DNA from: Metarhizium brunneum
Lineage: Eukaryota; Ascomycota; Sordariomycetes; Hypocreales; Clavicipitaceae
Direction of reading: 5' to 3'
Assembly: GCF_013426205.1 (NCBI RefSeq)
Contig: NC_089422.1
Location: 6,324,001-6,388,000, forward strand
DNA: 64,000 bases
Shown here: positions 10,317-21,733 of the stretch, one piece after another
Numbering within the stretch: position 1 is the first letter of the stretch
How the letters are laid out: each line of letters starts with the position of its first letter
Position numbers and translations under genes: made by a program
The notes under the pieces: model-generated
The model's input: the letters and a program-made list of their open reading frames with translations, nothing else
The model's database searches: none
Told to the model about the DNA's origin: nothing

Positions 10317-11368
10317 TGTTTTCTCGAGTGGCTTCCCAGGTTCGCTTTGTGAAATGATGAAATAAAAGAAGACAAAACAAAACAGCAAGTCTGTACCCTT
10401 GGCTCTCGTACAGAGTATGGACTACTACGGAAACTTGCTTTTCTGGTATCAACTCGACGGGCTCGGCCCAAATGCTCTTCCCCCTCCAAAATCCAGGGCA
10501 GGAAATTGGCGAAGAGGAAAACGAGGGCTAATACAAGGGGCTTGCTAGGGCTGGGGACACTGCAGTGGAATTGGATCGAAAACCGCAAAGAGAGCCGTCT
10601 TGCAGGAATTGGGGACTGCAACAATGCCGAGAGGTTCGTCATGCATGATATTGCGATGCCGGATATGGCTTCTGATGGAGGGGTACTCGTGGTATTGCAG
10701 GTCCATCCAAAGTCGGCTCAGGTCCAGCACGACAACCCATTCGACGAAGCCGCGGCTGACAGACAGTACAGTACGGGAGGTGCGGGGCCCATGTCTCCAT
10801 GCCTTCCATCATGTCTCAGGCGTCAGGTCTGCCTAGAGTAGGATTGCAGATGGTCGAGATGGCCGATACTTGATGCTGATGCTGATGGTCCAGATGTCCA
10901 TGTCGGTTGTGGCCCCACGATGTAGGGTCATTCGCCAGACTCAACCCGCATCTAAACTCATTCGGGCCTATGTCCGTTGGCGCTGATTGGCGTCTGCATG
11001 GATTGTACGATAGCGTTATACGAGCCATGGGGAAAATCGAGGCGGCAGCGCTCGGGGGCTGGATTCTGGATTCTGGATTCTGGATTCTGGCCAGCCGGGG
11101 AGGGAGAGAGTTGTCGAGTTGTGTTGAGAGAGTAAAGCGGATCCGACCAGTGCTGAGTGTCACTCGTGGTCATGTGCCTGAGGACGCAATGCGTCGCTCT
11201 TCGCACCACCAAGATTCCACACGTTTTGCCATGAACAGCATGTTGTGATATATCTGCTGCCGGCCCCTCACCAAATTCAAATGATCGCCAGCCAAAGCCG
11301 TGATATCAAGTTCCTCGTTCCGCCCTGTACCGCCGACCAGCAATGCTGCGCGACTCACTTGTGACTGG
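10317..11368. other. Intergenic region with short tandem repeat
   Basis: About 1 kb upstream of the amidase. It contains the TGGATTC repeat at 11061-11091 and no recognisable gene. Confidence 0.5.
11061..11091. repeat. 7-bp tandem repeat (TGGATTC, about 4.4 copies)
   Basis: Perfect tandem copies of TGGATTC over 31 bp in intergenic DNA. Confidence 0.95.
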
Positions 11369-12260
11369 TCAAAGAATCCTGTCAAGAGTCAAGACCATCG
11401 ACATCTCGTCCAGTTGGTCTTCCAGCGACAAATGTCCGCAATTATCCAGAATCCTGAGCTCTGCTTTGAGTCGGGAATAGCCTTGTGTAACTTTTCTGTC
11501 CAGTCTATGGCCTGCCACGAATCATCCGCACCTCAAAATTAGCCTGGTCGGCGTATTCATACCCAGCTCTTGACGTCGGGCCGCCTTCTTCATATCATGT
11601 TTCGGAGTTTCCGCCCATATTATCGAATTTGACGCTGAAGCATGCCACCTTATGCCACAGGACCCCGAAATATAATCTACACAAGTCGCCAGCCTAGAAC
11701 CCGCCAGAGCTTGCATATTTTGCATACGGAAGCTCTATTGGCAGAAGCGTCGTCGTCGGGTTCTGTCGGGGGTCTTGACGAGATGCTCTTAGTCCACTGC
11801 TCAATCGCTCCTTAGTTTGCCGTGAGATGGATAGTTGTCAAAGCTGACGGCGTCGATGAGGGGGACATGTCGTAGGCGATCGGGGTAGAAAATACCGAAG
11901 CGTTGACCGATTTCGGCCGCCGATATCATGAGCCACGAGGTGGAACTTGTCTTTATTCCGAAGCAATTCCTCCAGGGTTTGAACTTGGCTGGACATTGAT
12001 TCGTCAACTTCTGGACGCCGGGCCCTCTCGGAAAGTCCATAGTACTTGAACTGATCAAAAAGACGTGGACCTCGAAGCCTGCTTCCGTAGTTTGGGGAGC
12101 GACGTTGCACCAAATCAAGGAGCTTGATGGAGTGCCGTGGATAGGTACTACTGGCTCCTATACATACACCAAAGACCCCATAGGCAATGCGGTGTCCATC
12201 AATGAGGAATTTCTGCGTTGCAATTGGCTTGATTCTTGTTTTGACGAGTTTTAGTTCCAT
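11369..12260 (-). pseudogene. Decayed alpha/beta-hydrolase (epoxide hydrolase/dehalogenase-like)
   Basis: A roughly 890-bp stretch carries, in correct order but in changing frames, the landmarks of an alpha/beta-hydrolase of about 300 residues. They are: an N-terminal IDGHRIAYGVFG strand; an oxyanion-side HGTPSS; NVAPQTTEAGFEVHVF; YGLSERARRPEVDESMSSQ; HLVAHDIGG, where the nucleophile is normally Asp or Ser (DIGG suggests Asp); AEIGQRFGIFYPDRL; GADDSWQAIDWTEKLHKAIP; and the catalytic-His region LDNCGHLSLEDQ. At least four frame changes and several stops separate these pieces, and none is flanked by workable splice sites. The likely old start is 12260 and the old stop 11369. I infer an inactive gene. 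Confidence 0.8.
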
Positions 12261-12722
12261 TGTAACACCAGAGTCGAGAATATTACAGATTGCCATCCAC
12301 CAAAGGCTGTCAGAAGCCGTGGTCAGTTGACTCAACGAAGCATTATTCATACAATATCGTTTTACCCACCGGATAGGCAGCCCGATGAAGACGCTCTGTG
12401 GCGCACATTCTTTGTCAACTGATATGGTAGTTGATGTAGTCCTTATGGCATATTATATATGGAAGGCTACTTCTGCGTCGCGTTTGGCAGTATGCTTCCA
12501 GCGCAAACTGAACGAATAGTGCCTCTGCAAATCTACTAGGAGAAATTGTTGATAACAAAATAAATGAGAGGTTAGTTATGATCTGCTGACCTGCAGCTGT
12601 AAATATTAGAAACACTATGCTGGCTCGCAGCGCCCCCCATCTCATGACCATAAAGCGGCATATTCATGGTGCAGAGTTTCCGCTTGATCCAAGGTTTACA
12701 TAAAATACGGGCAAGGTAGAGG
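12261..12722. other. Intergenic, A+T-rich
   Basis: About 460 bp between the hydrolase pseudogene and the end of the F-box gene. Nothing recognised. Confidence 0.45.
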
Positions 12723-13573
12723 TTAATACTGTCGTTCTACATCACTCCTATCCCAACGGCTAGCTGAGACAAGCACCCAACCCCGGGCAATGAAAACGGA
12801 CAACAGCGCTAGCAGAATCCACCAAAGTTCGACAGTGAATTTGGTCTGTAGCCCAGTCTTCCATCGATTCTGCCTCTTTTCGCGATGTGAGCAGGTAGGT
12901 GTACCGTAGATGATGCATCCGATTCCAGGACGAGAGTCACACTCAATGTGTTCGCGACGTCGCTTCATGAGTAATCTGTGCGACATGCATTAATACGCCG
13001 GGTGAAAATCGCCAATAAAGCTGTATATCGTGAACAGAAAACATACGCTACACTTCCTCTGCAAAATCGCAGGTCGCTTCCCAGATCGCATCCCTTATTG
13101 TTGGGACACTCCAAGTGTAATTTCCGCCGTGAGATCAGCCAGTCAATCTTTAATTCGATGCCGGTGTTAATAATGTTGTAGAAGTATCTGCTGGCATGCT
13201 TCAAGGATAGGGCGTCTGGGTAAATTAAATGGCTGGATATTTCCAGATGAATCTCTGTTGGCAGTGACAAAAAGGAGACTTTGGACGGGTTTTCCGTCGG
13301 CGATGCGGTATGTGTGCCTTCTTGGTCGCACTGTTTCTCTTCATTGCTGGGTTCATGGCAGGGCGCCAGACTTGGTGGTTTGGCGCTGCTCGGCATCCCT
13401 GTGGCCGGATGGTTATGCTGGAAAGAAATATCGAACATGGATTTCAGAGACGCGCCCATGCTAATAAATGTACGCCGAATAAGAACCGGAAATATTCGAC
13501 TCGGTTTGCATGTTTGCTTTCTTTTTGGTTGGAAAGAAGAGCGGTTGGAGATGTAGTCGGCTGCTGCCTTCAA
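12723..13573 (-). CDS. F-box domain protein with C-terminal membrane segment
   Basis: Predicted substrate adaptor of an SCF-type ubiquitin ligase; target unknown. Exons 13047..13573 and 12723..12975, joined across a 71-bp GT-AG intron, give 259 residues. The F-box begins at VSFLSLPTEIHLEISSHL and continues through the SLKHASRYFYNIIN helix, followed by a Cys-containing region (ECPNNKGCDLG) common in fungal F-box proteins. The last 45 residues hold a hydrophobic stretch, VELWWILLALLSVFIARGWV, which would anchor the protein in a membrane. The start is uncertain: Met at 13573 gives a long unstructured leader, and internal Met codons near 13459 or later are equally possible. No leucine-rich or WD repeats follow the F-box. 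Confidence 0.65.
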
Positions 13574-14917
13574 AGTCGCCCTTGTCGACTGGAGGACCCT
13601 CTAATAAAACACCCAGATCGGTCGTCACTCGAGCAAGTTGGAAGTACAGAGTAGATGTACTAGATTCGCTTCAGCCCAGCCCCCACCTCTTCTACATAAA
13701 ATCAGAGAGGCGCAGGGCATGACAGAAACGAGGATTGAAGGCAGAAATGCCAGCCGATGATCTCTAACGTTCTCGACGAGGACAGACCAGTGGCAGACTC
13801 GACTCGTATTCAATGGCTTAGGCTGCCGGTTTCAGCGACGCCCACCTGCAGCACTAGTCGCAGCGTGCCCTCCAAATGGTCCAGCCTTGGGGACAAGCAG
13901 AAAAAAAGAATTCCGTGTCTCTGTCATCTGCCGTGAAGTTGGTTCCCGTGCTTAAGCATACTGGCGTCAATACAATAGGGACATGGACTTTGGAAAGTGC
14001 CGTCCAGTGTGTTTCGACGAGGCGTTTGAACTTGGAGGTAGTACGGAGTACCTATATCTGGTATGTACCAGGTTTCAATGTTGACCTAGTCTATACTCTA
14101 CCGTACCTTGGCAGGTACCTCCTGCAAGCTGTGTTTCGCTCCATGTCCCTTCATGCCAACGTTGAGCATGAAACTTGCACACTCAGAATCATGCTTCAAT
14201 GCTGGGCGAGAGGCTGTTTGTTCGTATTGTCCACGAATAGCTGACATGTCTGATACCAGACTAATCCGCCGCTGGTCTCAATGCGTCAGCCAGGTATTTC
14301 CAGCAGGCCACTGGTGTGTGCCTTGCTTGCATTGCCGGCTGGCCAATCAGCCTGGTAGTCTGTGCGTTGAGTGTTGAGGTAACACAAGCCCAGCAAGCTG
14401 GCCGCTTTTCCGGTCCAGGTCCTCTGTGAGGCAATTCAGAGTGCCGAGTCCATGGCAAGATCCCCCAGGCGATGGAATTTGTCCCATGTCGTGATGGGAG
14501 CAGCCTGCTTACTTAGTAAGTAGACACACTTCATGTAGGGTCCGGCCAATGTTGGCGCCGGACCAGTACCTAAGAGTACCTAGGTAGGTACTTAGAGGTA
14601 GTAGGAACATGACATTTGAACCTAATAGGTCCAGTGATACCTTGGATATTTGCTCAGAGAAGGTGCCTGCTGAGAGGCTGGTGCCTAGCTCAAGGCAGCA
14701 CTTGGCTTCAGGCCTTAGCGGCTAGTCGAGTTGCCATTAACAGAAGGGCTCCCTAACAACCCATGTATTGTAAACCAGTACACGTGATAGCGTGTTTCTA
14801 TCGCGGCAATTGACGACACCCTTTCCACTTCACTCACCCCACTTCACGTCTCCCAGTACATCTAGGCGGCCTCACCAATCTTCCGCAAAGCCGCCATGCA
14901 CCTCTCTGTAAGGTGAC
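13574..14917. other. Intergenic region
   Basis: About 1.3 kb upstream of exonuclease V. It contains a TACGGAGTA 9-mer at 14042-14050 and a cluster of CCTAGGTA/GGTACCT-type repeats at about 14569-14600. No gene recognised. Confidence 0.5.
14569..14600. repeat. Short GTACCTA/CCTAGGTA repeat cluster
   Basis: Imperfect interspersed copies of TACCTAGGTA-like words; similar clusters occur near 39518 and 43677-43720. Confidence 0.6.
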
Positions 14918-16556
14918 ATGGCTGCCCCAAACATTTTGGATACTGAAAGCGACTATGGTTCCGACATCTCTCCAGAGGACGAGTTGCTTCTACTAGAGCG
15001 TACTTCGCAAGACTGCCAAAGTGCAAAGGCAAAGGGCCCTGCTCATCTCCCACCGCGCCCTGGACCCTACGAGAGTTCTCATACAGACCTACGGCCTGGT
15101 TGTACAGACATCATCGACCATGACAACTCCACGGCCCCTGAGGTCAGTGGCACGGCCATGGCTTCGGCAACCATGGGGCAAAGCCGCAGCGAGTTGCTCG
15201 ACACGGACGTCACCTATCCCGATTGTGCGTTCCAAGCTTCCTGACTCTGTATACTGACACTGACTGACTGCAAAGCGACTAGTGAGTCGAGCATTGTCTT
15301 GTATTGGTGATGACAGAGACGGGGGAGCCAAGGCCCTGGATGAACGGGATACGGAATCAGAGGAGTTTGAGGATAATCGTTCTCCTCTCCAAAGATTCCG
15401 GTCATATCCTAGGAGACCATTGACTGTCACCGACCTTACAGCTGGAGCCTGGTGCGAACTGCAATATTGGTATACTCTCACCAGGCTCCCCGGCGGTCGG
15501 CGGACTAAGACCCCTGCTATGAAAGGAGGCTCAATAATCCACAAGAAGCTTGAGGATGAGGTGCACACCACCACCCAGATTGACGTTTTTACAAAAGAAG
15601 ATGGCTTCGCATTGAGAATGTGGAACTTCATCCAAGGTCTTAGAACCCTGCGTGAAACCGGTATGACCAGGGAGTTGGAGGTTTGGGGAATGGTCCAGGG
15701 CAATGTCGTCAATGGTGTGATTGACGAGCTAACCCACGATAATCCAAACCCCGAGTTTGAGAACGAGCTCACTGAAATATTCAATCCTGCCCCTGATCAA
15801 ATGTCTTTACATGGCTATTTCACACGCAATGGAAATCCCGCTGGTGCGCTCTCTCTGCCTAAGGTGTATCTCATTGATGTTAAGACGAGAGGAAGTCGAG
15901 CTCCTGTGACAAAGACGTTGCTGAGACCTGCAAAAATACAATTGCTGCTCTATCACCGGTTTCTATCCGACATCGCAGCCGGAAGGCTAGATTTTTTCAA
16001 GTTATTCCGACGTTATGGGGTTGACCCTGATGATACTCTCTCTGACGGTTTCATTGCTCAGATGGGAAGCCTCCACGATGAGATCTTCCAGGATACGCCA
16101 TTACCCCAGGCATCTGCTTTCTGTGCGCATGCGGCCCAGGACTCGGAGAGCCGTGATTCACAACAAGGGGCTGGTCAGCTACTGAAGTACCAAACACTCG
16201 GAGAATTACTACACTTGGTGAAAGCCGAGGTAAAGCTCACATTTCCAGAGGGGCAGAAATCAATGGGCTTGATGCTTCGGATCCAGTATATTCATCGTGA
16301 TGATGGTGAAGAGATTGATGTTCACGACTTTCCTGTTTCCAAGCAGGCATTGGACGAGTATTTGAAACGATACATGACATGGTGGCAGGGAGAACGAAAA
16401 GCAAGCGGTGTCGACATAGAAGAAGCTTTCAAGTGTCGCACGTGCGAGTTTGCATCCGACTGCACTTGGAGGAATGCAATGGCCGAGGAGCGGATGCAGA
16501 AAGCTCGAGTACGAGAACAGGAGAGGCGTCAAGCTAGCATATGCTCGAGGCGGTGA
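14918..16556 (+). CDS. EXO5: Exonuclease V (Fe-S single-strand DNA exonuclease)
   Basis: Member of the Exo5/Dem1 family of PD-(D/E)XK nucleases with a 4Fe-4S cluster, which degrade single-stranded DNA in mitochondrial or nuclear DNA maintenance. Exons 14918..15224 and 15283..16556 (58-bp GT-AG intron) encode 526 residues. The cluster ligands are visible as Cys160 in TAGAWCELQYWY and a C-terminal trio, C487, C490 and C496, in CRTCEFASDCTW. Between them lie GGSIIHKKLEDEV, the nuclease residues in GVIDEL and YLIDVKTRG, and the KIQLLLYHRFL helix typical of the fold. The N-terminal 100 residues are acidic and low in order, without an obvious mitochondrial presequence. Start is the first ATG in frame. 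Confidence 0.92.
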
Positions 16557-17766
16557 TGAAGTGCCGGTACCTACAGTGTATGGTAGTAGCGAAAGGTGAA
16601 TATCCAGGCTTATTCGTCAAACAGCATTGAAACATCACGTGCGTCGATTTGCCACAATCAAATAGCCTCCTTTCATCAGACTCAGCTTCTGTCTGAACGA
16701 CACTCGTGGACTCCAACGCGCACACCACAGCAGGTATGAGCAGTGGTATTTCGATGTCCCAACTGCTTGTCTACGCCACTGTGATAATAGCACGATCTGC
16801 ACCGTCTTCCAATATGGAATATTCCACTGCGAGAAAACCGAATAACAGTAGCACCAGCCAGGCCAAGCAATCCAAGAAGTCGGTACAATGAGAACAAAAT
16901 CGTGCGAAAGGCGGCTGAGGAAATCGCTGGCTGGTCCCTCGGAGCTCTGGAGTGTGGTGAAATAATTGGTCGGGTTTTTGTTTTCAAGCGCCTGGTTGTG
17001 TCAATCTACAAGCCAGCACGGTTTACGCGTTTGAGAGATGGTCTGTCAGCGCTTTTCGGTTATTAAACAGACGGCTGTCGCTAGGATAGCGAACTACTGG
17101 AAGTACTAATAGAGACTGGAACTACATAGTAGAAACGAGTTGTGTCAGACACTCCATCTAGTAACGTCATTTTGACTTCAAATGCCAGGAGACGTTTGGG
17201 GACATCGGAATCCCCACCAGGTTTCCAAAAGGACCGGCATCTGGAACATTGCAGCCTGGTGGGCGTTCTCCGTAGTTACTACTAGTAGTGCTGGGCAAAC
17301 CGGCAGGTGAGGCCCCAGTCTGGCTGCCCCTCCTCAACCAAGCTGCACGCAGCAGCCGACCGGACCTCTCGTTTGTCAGCCTGACAGTGCTCCGTACTGT
17401 GGACTCGATTCTCTCAGTCCGTCCTTACCTCATCAACCCATCCGACGTGGACTGTTTCGCTCCAGTGGAAAGGCAGTCCAGCGAAGCTATTCTCTCCCAC
17501 TTACCTGACTACAGCTTGGCCTTGCAAAATCACCAGTCCACCCGCGAAGTTGAGCTTGGCGGTATCTCTTAAGACCAGAACTTCGAATCAAGGCGTTTTA
17601 TCCCCGCCTTCGTCTACGTTGCCTCAGATTCAGCATCTTGGTGGGGTTGAGCTCGACCCTAGGTGCTGAGTGCTCTGCCTTCACCATTCCGCCTTCCGCA
17701 AGCCCAGACGCTCTGGGGAAGCGAAAGCTCTCCAACGGGGAGTCTCAGCCTAATATCAAGAGAATC
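16557..17766. other. Intergenic / upstream region of UBA1
   Basis: About 1.2 kb. An open stretch without ATG just before 17767 reads GKRKLSNGESQPNIKR-like residues in frame with UBA1 and might be a coding exon if an upstream start exists. Nothing else recognised. Confidence 0.4.
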
Positions 17767-20700
17767 ATGACGGTAAGTACTTAAATACGGGGATGGAGTC
17801 GGACTGTGTTCTTCGGCCAGCTTGGCGGGCTCGCCCCGCGCGAGCTCTGCGATGGCATCACCCGCACTGCGACCACCTGGGTCCCCATTTAGTCGACACA
17901 GCTGCCTGGCGTGCTAATTACTGTATTTCAGGGCACCAAGCTTCCCGAGGTCGATCCTATGACCAGGATGCAGGTAGACGAGTCTGTTGTTGGCCACACC
18001 GAAATCGATGAATCCCTTTACAGCCGACAGCTCTACGTCCTCGGCCACGAGGCCATGAAGCGCATGGGCGCCTCGAATGTCCTTGTTGTTGGTCTGAAGG
18101 GTCTCGGCGTCGAGATTGCCAAGAATATCGCACTTGCAGGCGTGAAGAGTCTGACGCTCTACGACCCTGCGCCCGTTCACATATCCGACCTGTCTTCGCA
18201 GTTCTTCCTTACCCCAGCGGATGTTGGCATTCCCAGGCACGATGTGACCGCGCCGCGAGTGGCCGAGCTTAATGCTTACACCCCTGTGAAGATACACGAG
18301 TCAACTGGGTTCGTAGCCTCATATTTTCTAGCCCTTAGCAAAGCATTTTGCTAACTCGATGATAGCCTGGACGCCGATCTCTCTCAGTTCGACAAGTACC
18401 AGGTGGTCGTCCTGACGAACACCCCTCTTCAATCTCAAAAAACCATTGGCAATTATTGCCATTCCAAAGGCATCTATGTTATAGTGGCAGACACTTTTGG
18501 ATTGTTCGGTTCGATTTTCTGTGACTTTGGCGAGAACTTCACTGTTATTGACCCGACCGGAGAGACTCCACTGAGTGGCATTGTCGCTGGAATCGATGAG
18601 GAAGGCCTCGTATCAGCATTGGACGAAACCCGACATGGTTTAGAAGACGGCGATTATGTTACATTTTCCGAGATTGAAGGGATGGAAGGTTTAAATGGCG
18701 CCGAGCCTCGAAAGATCACTGTGAAGGGGCCTTACACATTCTCTATCGGCGATGTGACCGGTCTTGGTCAGTACCAACGAGGTGGCATGTACCAGCAAGT
18801 CAAAATGCCCAAGCCTATTAACTTCAAGGATTTCACCGCGTCTCTCAAGGAGCCGGAGTTCGTCGTGTCGGACTTTGCCAAGTTTGACCGACCTCAGCAG
18901 CTCCACGTTGGCTTTCAGGCCCTTCACGCCTTTCAACTCTCCAAGGGCCGTCTTCCAAACCCAATGGATGATGACGACGCTACAGTTCTCCTCGGCGCTG
19001 CAAGACTTTTCATCAAGGAAGAGAAGTTGGAGGTTGAACTGGATGAGAAGTTGCTGAAGGAGCTTAGCTATCAGGCACGAGGTGATTTGAGTCCAATGGC
19101 CGCCTTCTTCGGAGGTATTACTGCGCAGGAAATCCTCAAGGCTGTCTCTGGCAAGTTCCAACCCATCAAACAGTGGATGTACTTTGATTCCCTTGAGTCA
19201 CTTCCTACATCGACAAAGCGAAGCCCCGAACTTTGCAAGCCACTCGGTTCACGATACGACGGCCAAATCGCTGTGTTCGGTGCGGAATACCAGGAGAAGA
19301 TCGCAAACTTGACCCAGTTTCTCGTTGGAGCCGGCGCCATCGGTTGTGAAATGCTCAAGAACTGGGCAATGATGGGCCTAGGCACTGGGCCTAAGGGCAA
19401 AATTATTGTTACTGATATGGATTCCATCGAAAAGAGCAACCTGAATCGCCAGTTTCTGTTCCGTGCCGGCGACGTTGGCAACATGAAGAGCGACTGTGCC
19501 GCCAAAGCTGTGCAGCGAATGAATCCAGATCTTGTTGGTCACATTCAGACTTTCAAGGACCGAGTCGGCCCTGACACAGAGGGCACCTTTGATGAGGCTT
19601 TCTGGGAGAGCCTGGATGGTGTTACAAATGCGCTAGACAATGTTGAGGCCAGAACATATGTTGACCGACGCTGCGTGTTTTTCCGCAAGCCGCTTCTTGA
19701 GAGCGGTACACTTGGGACCAAAGGAAATACCCAAGTCGTATTACCTCATCTTACCGAGTCTTATTCTTCGTCGCAAGATCCGCCCGAGAAAGAATTTCCC
19801 ATGTGCACCATCCGAAGCTTCCCCAACAGAATCGAGCACACCATTGCTTGGGCCAAGGAGTACATGTTCGAAAAATGCTTCGTCAAGGCGCCTCAAACTG
19901 TCAATTTGTATTTGACTCAGCCGAACTTCATGGAGACAACCCTTAAGCAGGGTGGTAATCAGAAAGAGACACTGGAAACCATCCGCAACTACCTCACGAC
20001 GGAACGACCTCGTACTTTCGAAGATTGTATTGCATGGGCAAGAATGCAGTTCGAGACAGAGTTCACCAACAAGATCCAGCAGCTTCTGTACAACTTTCCC
20101 AAGGACTCTGAAACCTCGAGCGGGACACCTTTCTGGTCTGGCCCGAAACGCGCTCCCGATGCCCTCAAGTTCGATCCCAACAACCCGACCCATTTTGGCT
20201 TTGTGGTTGCTGCTGCCAATCTCCATGCCTTCAACTTCAATATTAAATCGCCCGGAGCTGATAAGAACATCTATCTACGTGAATTGGAAAATGTGATTGT
20301 TCCTGACTTCACCCCTGATGCCAATGTCAAAATCCAGGCCGATGATAAGGAACCAGTATGCCACCTTTCCCACATTTCTTACCTTACTTGAAAAGTTGGA
20401 CTAACCTTCTGCCAGGACCCCAGCGCTGGTGGCAGTGATGACGAGGACGAGCTCCAGAAAATAATTTCCAGCATTCCTTCACCAAGCACGCTGTCAGGTT
20501 TTCAGCTGCAGCCAGTTGAATTTGAAAAGGACGACGACTCCAATCACCACATCGACTTCATCACAGCCTGCAGCAACCTGCGCGCCGAAAACTACAAGAT
20601 CGAGGCAGCTGATCGACACAAAACCAAGTTCATTGCTGGGAAGATTATCCCGGCCATTGCCACGACGACTGCACTTGTAACTGGCCTGGTAGTCATGGAG

Positions 20701-21144
20701 CTGTACAAGGTTGTTGACGGCAAAAATGATATTGAGCAGTACAAAAACGGATTCATCAATCTGGCTCTGCCATTCTTTGGCTTCAGTGAGCCGATTGCTA
20801 GCCCCAAGGTAGTGTACAAGGGGCCAGAGGGCAAGGTGACCCTAGACAAGATCTGGGATCGGTTCGAGATTGGGGATGTGACTTTGCAGGAGCTCTTGGA
20901 CCACTTCAAAGCAAAGGGCCTAACAATTGTCATGCTTAGCTCGGGAGTTAGCCTGTTGTACGCCAGCTTCCACGCTCCGGCGAAGATGAAGGAACGCTTG
21001 GGCTGGAAGCTCAGCCAGCTCGTGGAGAATATTTCAAAGAAACCAATTCCTGAACATCAAAAGGAAGTTATTTTCGAAATGGTGGCCGAGGACATGGATG
21101 AGGAAGATGCAGAGGTTCCCTACATCAAGGTCAGGGTGCGATAA
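17767..21144 (+). CDS. UBA1: Ubiquitin-activating enzyme E1
   Basis: Activates ubiquitin with ATP and charges it as a thioester for transfer to E2 enzymes; essential in the nucleus and cytosol. Exons 17767..17772, 17932..18308, 18366..20355 and 20416..21144 give 1033 residues, matching the family. The first adenylation-like half has [15 protein letters not shown] and [14 protein letters not shown]; the active half has the nucleotide loop [13 protein letters not shown] and NLNRQFLFR. The catalytic cysteine is C608 in PMCTIRSFP. The C-terminal ubiquitin-fold domain ends at KVRVR. The first exon is only six bases (Met-Thr); the open frame continues upstream without ATG, so an extra 5' exon is possible, or translation may start at Met 17959. 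All introns are GT-AG. Confidence 0.93.
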
Positions 21145-21733
21145 ACAATGCGAACTAGAATTTATGACCATGCGGCTACAGAAAGAAATTTGTACCTTTT
21201 AAGAAAAAAAAATGGTTGATATATTCTATCCATAGATGATGAATCTCTCCTTTCGCGCTAGTTACAAGCTACTCTTGGGGAAGTGAGGTATAATGGCAAA
21301 TGATGCAACTGCATGGTCGGTGATGTATTGTACAATTCAGCTGTGGGTTGAGGTTCTGGACACGACGCCTTTTGAGGATGTTCCAGAAGTGAGCACTAAG
21401 CGCCAGCAGTTGTGAGGTGAGAGGAACAGGTTAGCATGGCTAAGACGAGACAAGCGCAGGCACTAGGCCGGTTCTGTCGACGTTCTCTTTTACGTCACCA
21501 TTAGCAATGATGAGGAGGGGCATTAATAGAGCTGAATGATTAGGTCAGGATATTGTCACCAACTCCGTAATCAGCTGAATCAGACCGGGAACAGGCAGCT
21601 ACAGCCACCATAGTCTAGGCGCCTATCCACGCCTGTCCATGGCCGCCCACAGCTCTCTACCTACATGTAGGTATATAACTGCAACTCGTCGCCATTATTG
21701 GGAATCGGCTGCATCAAGTGCACGCGGTCGCCA
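21145..21733. promoter_or_regulatory. 3' flank of UBA1 and promoter of the GST gene
   Basis: About 590 bp. A TATATA element at 21672-21677 sits about 57 bp before the next start codon, and CTACCTACATGTAGGTA precedes it. No gene seen. Confidence 0.5.

Noticed and set aside
12118..12180. GTATGT donor-like site in the alpha/beta-hydrolase relic, which might make it a gene with introns
   Set aside because: AG sites downstream give introns under 35 bp, and later frame changes have no splice sites at all.
16682..16987. 101-codon minus-strand frame with a hydrophobic segment
   Set aside because: Lacks an ATG start and the hydrophobic stretch alone is not enough to call a membrane protein.
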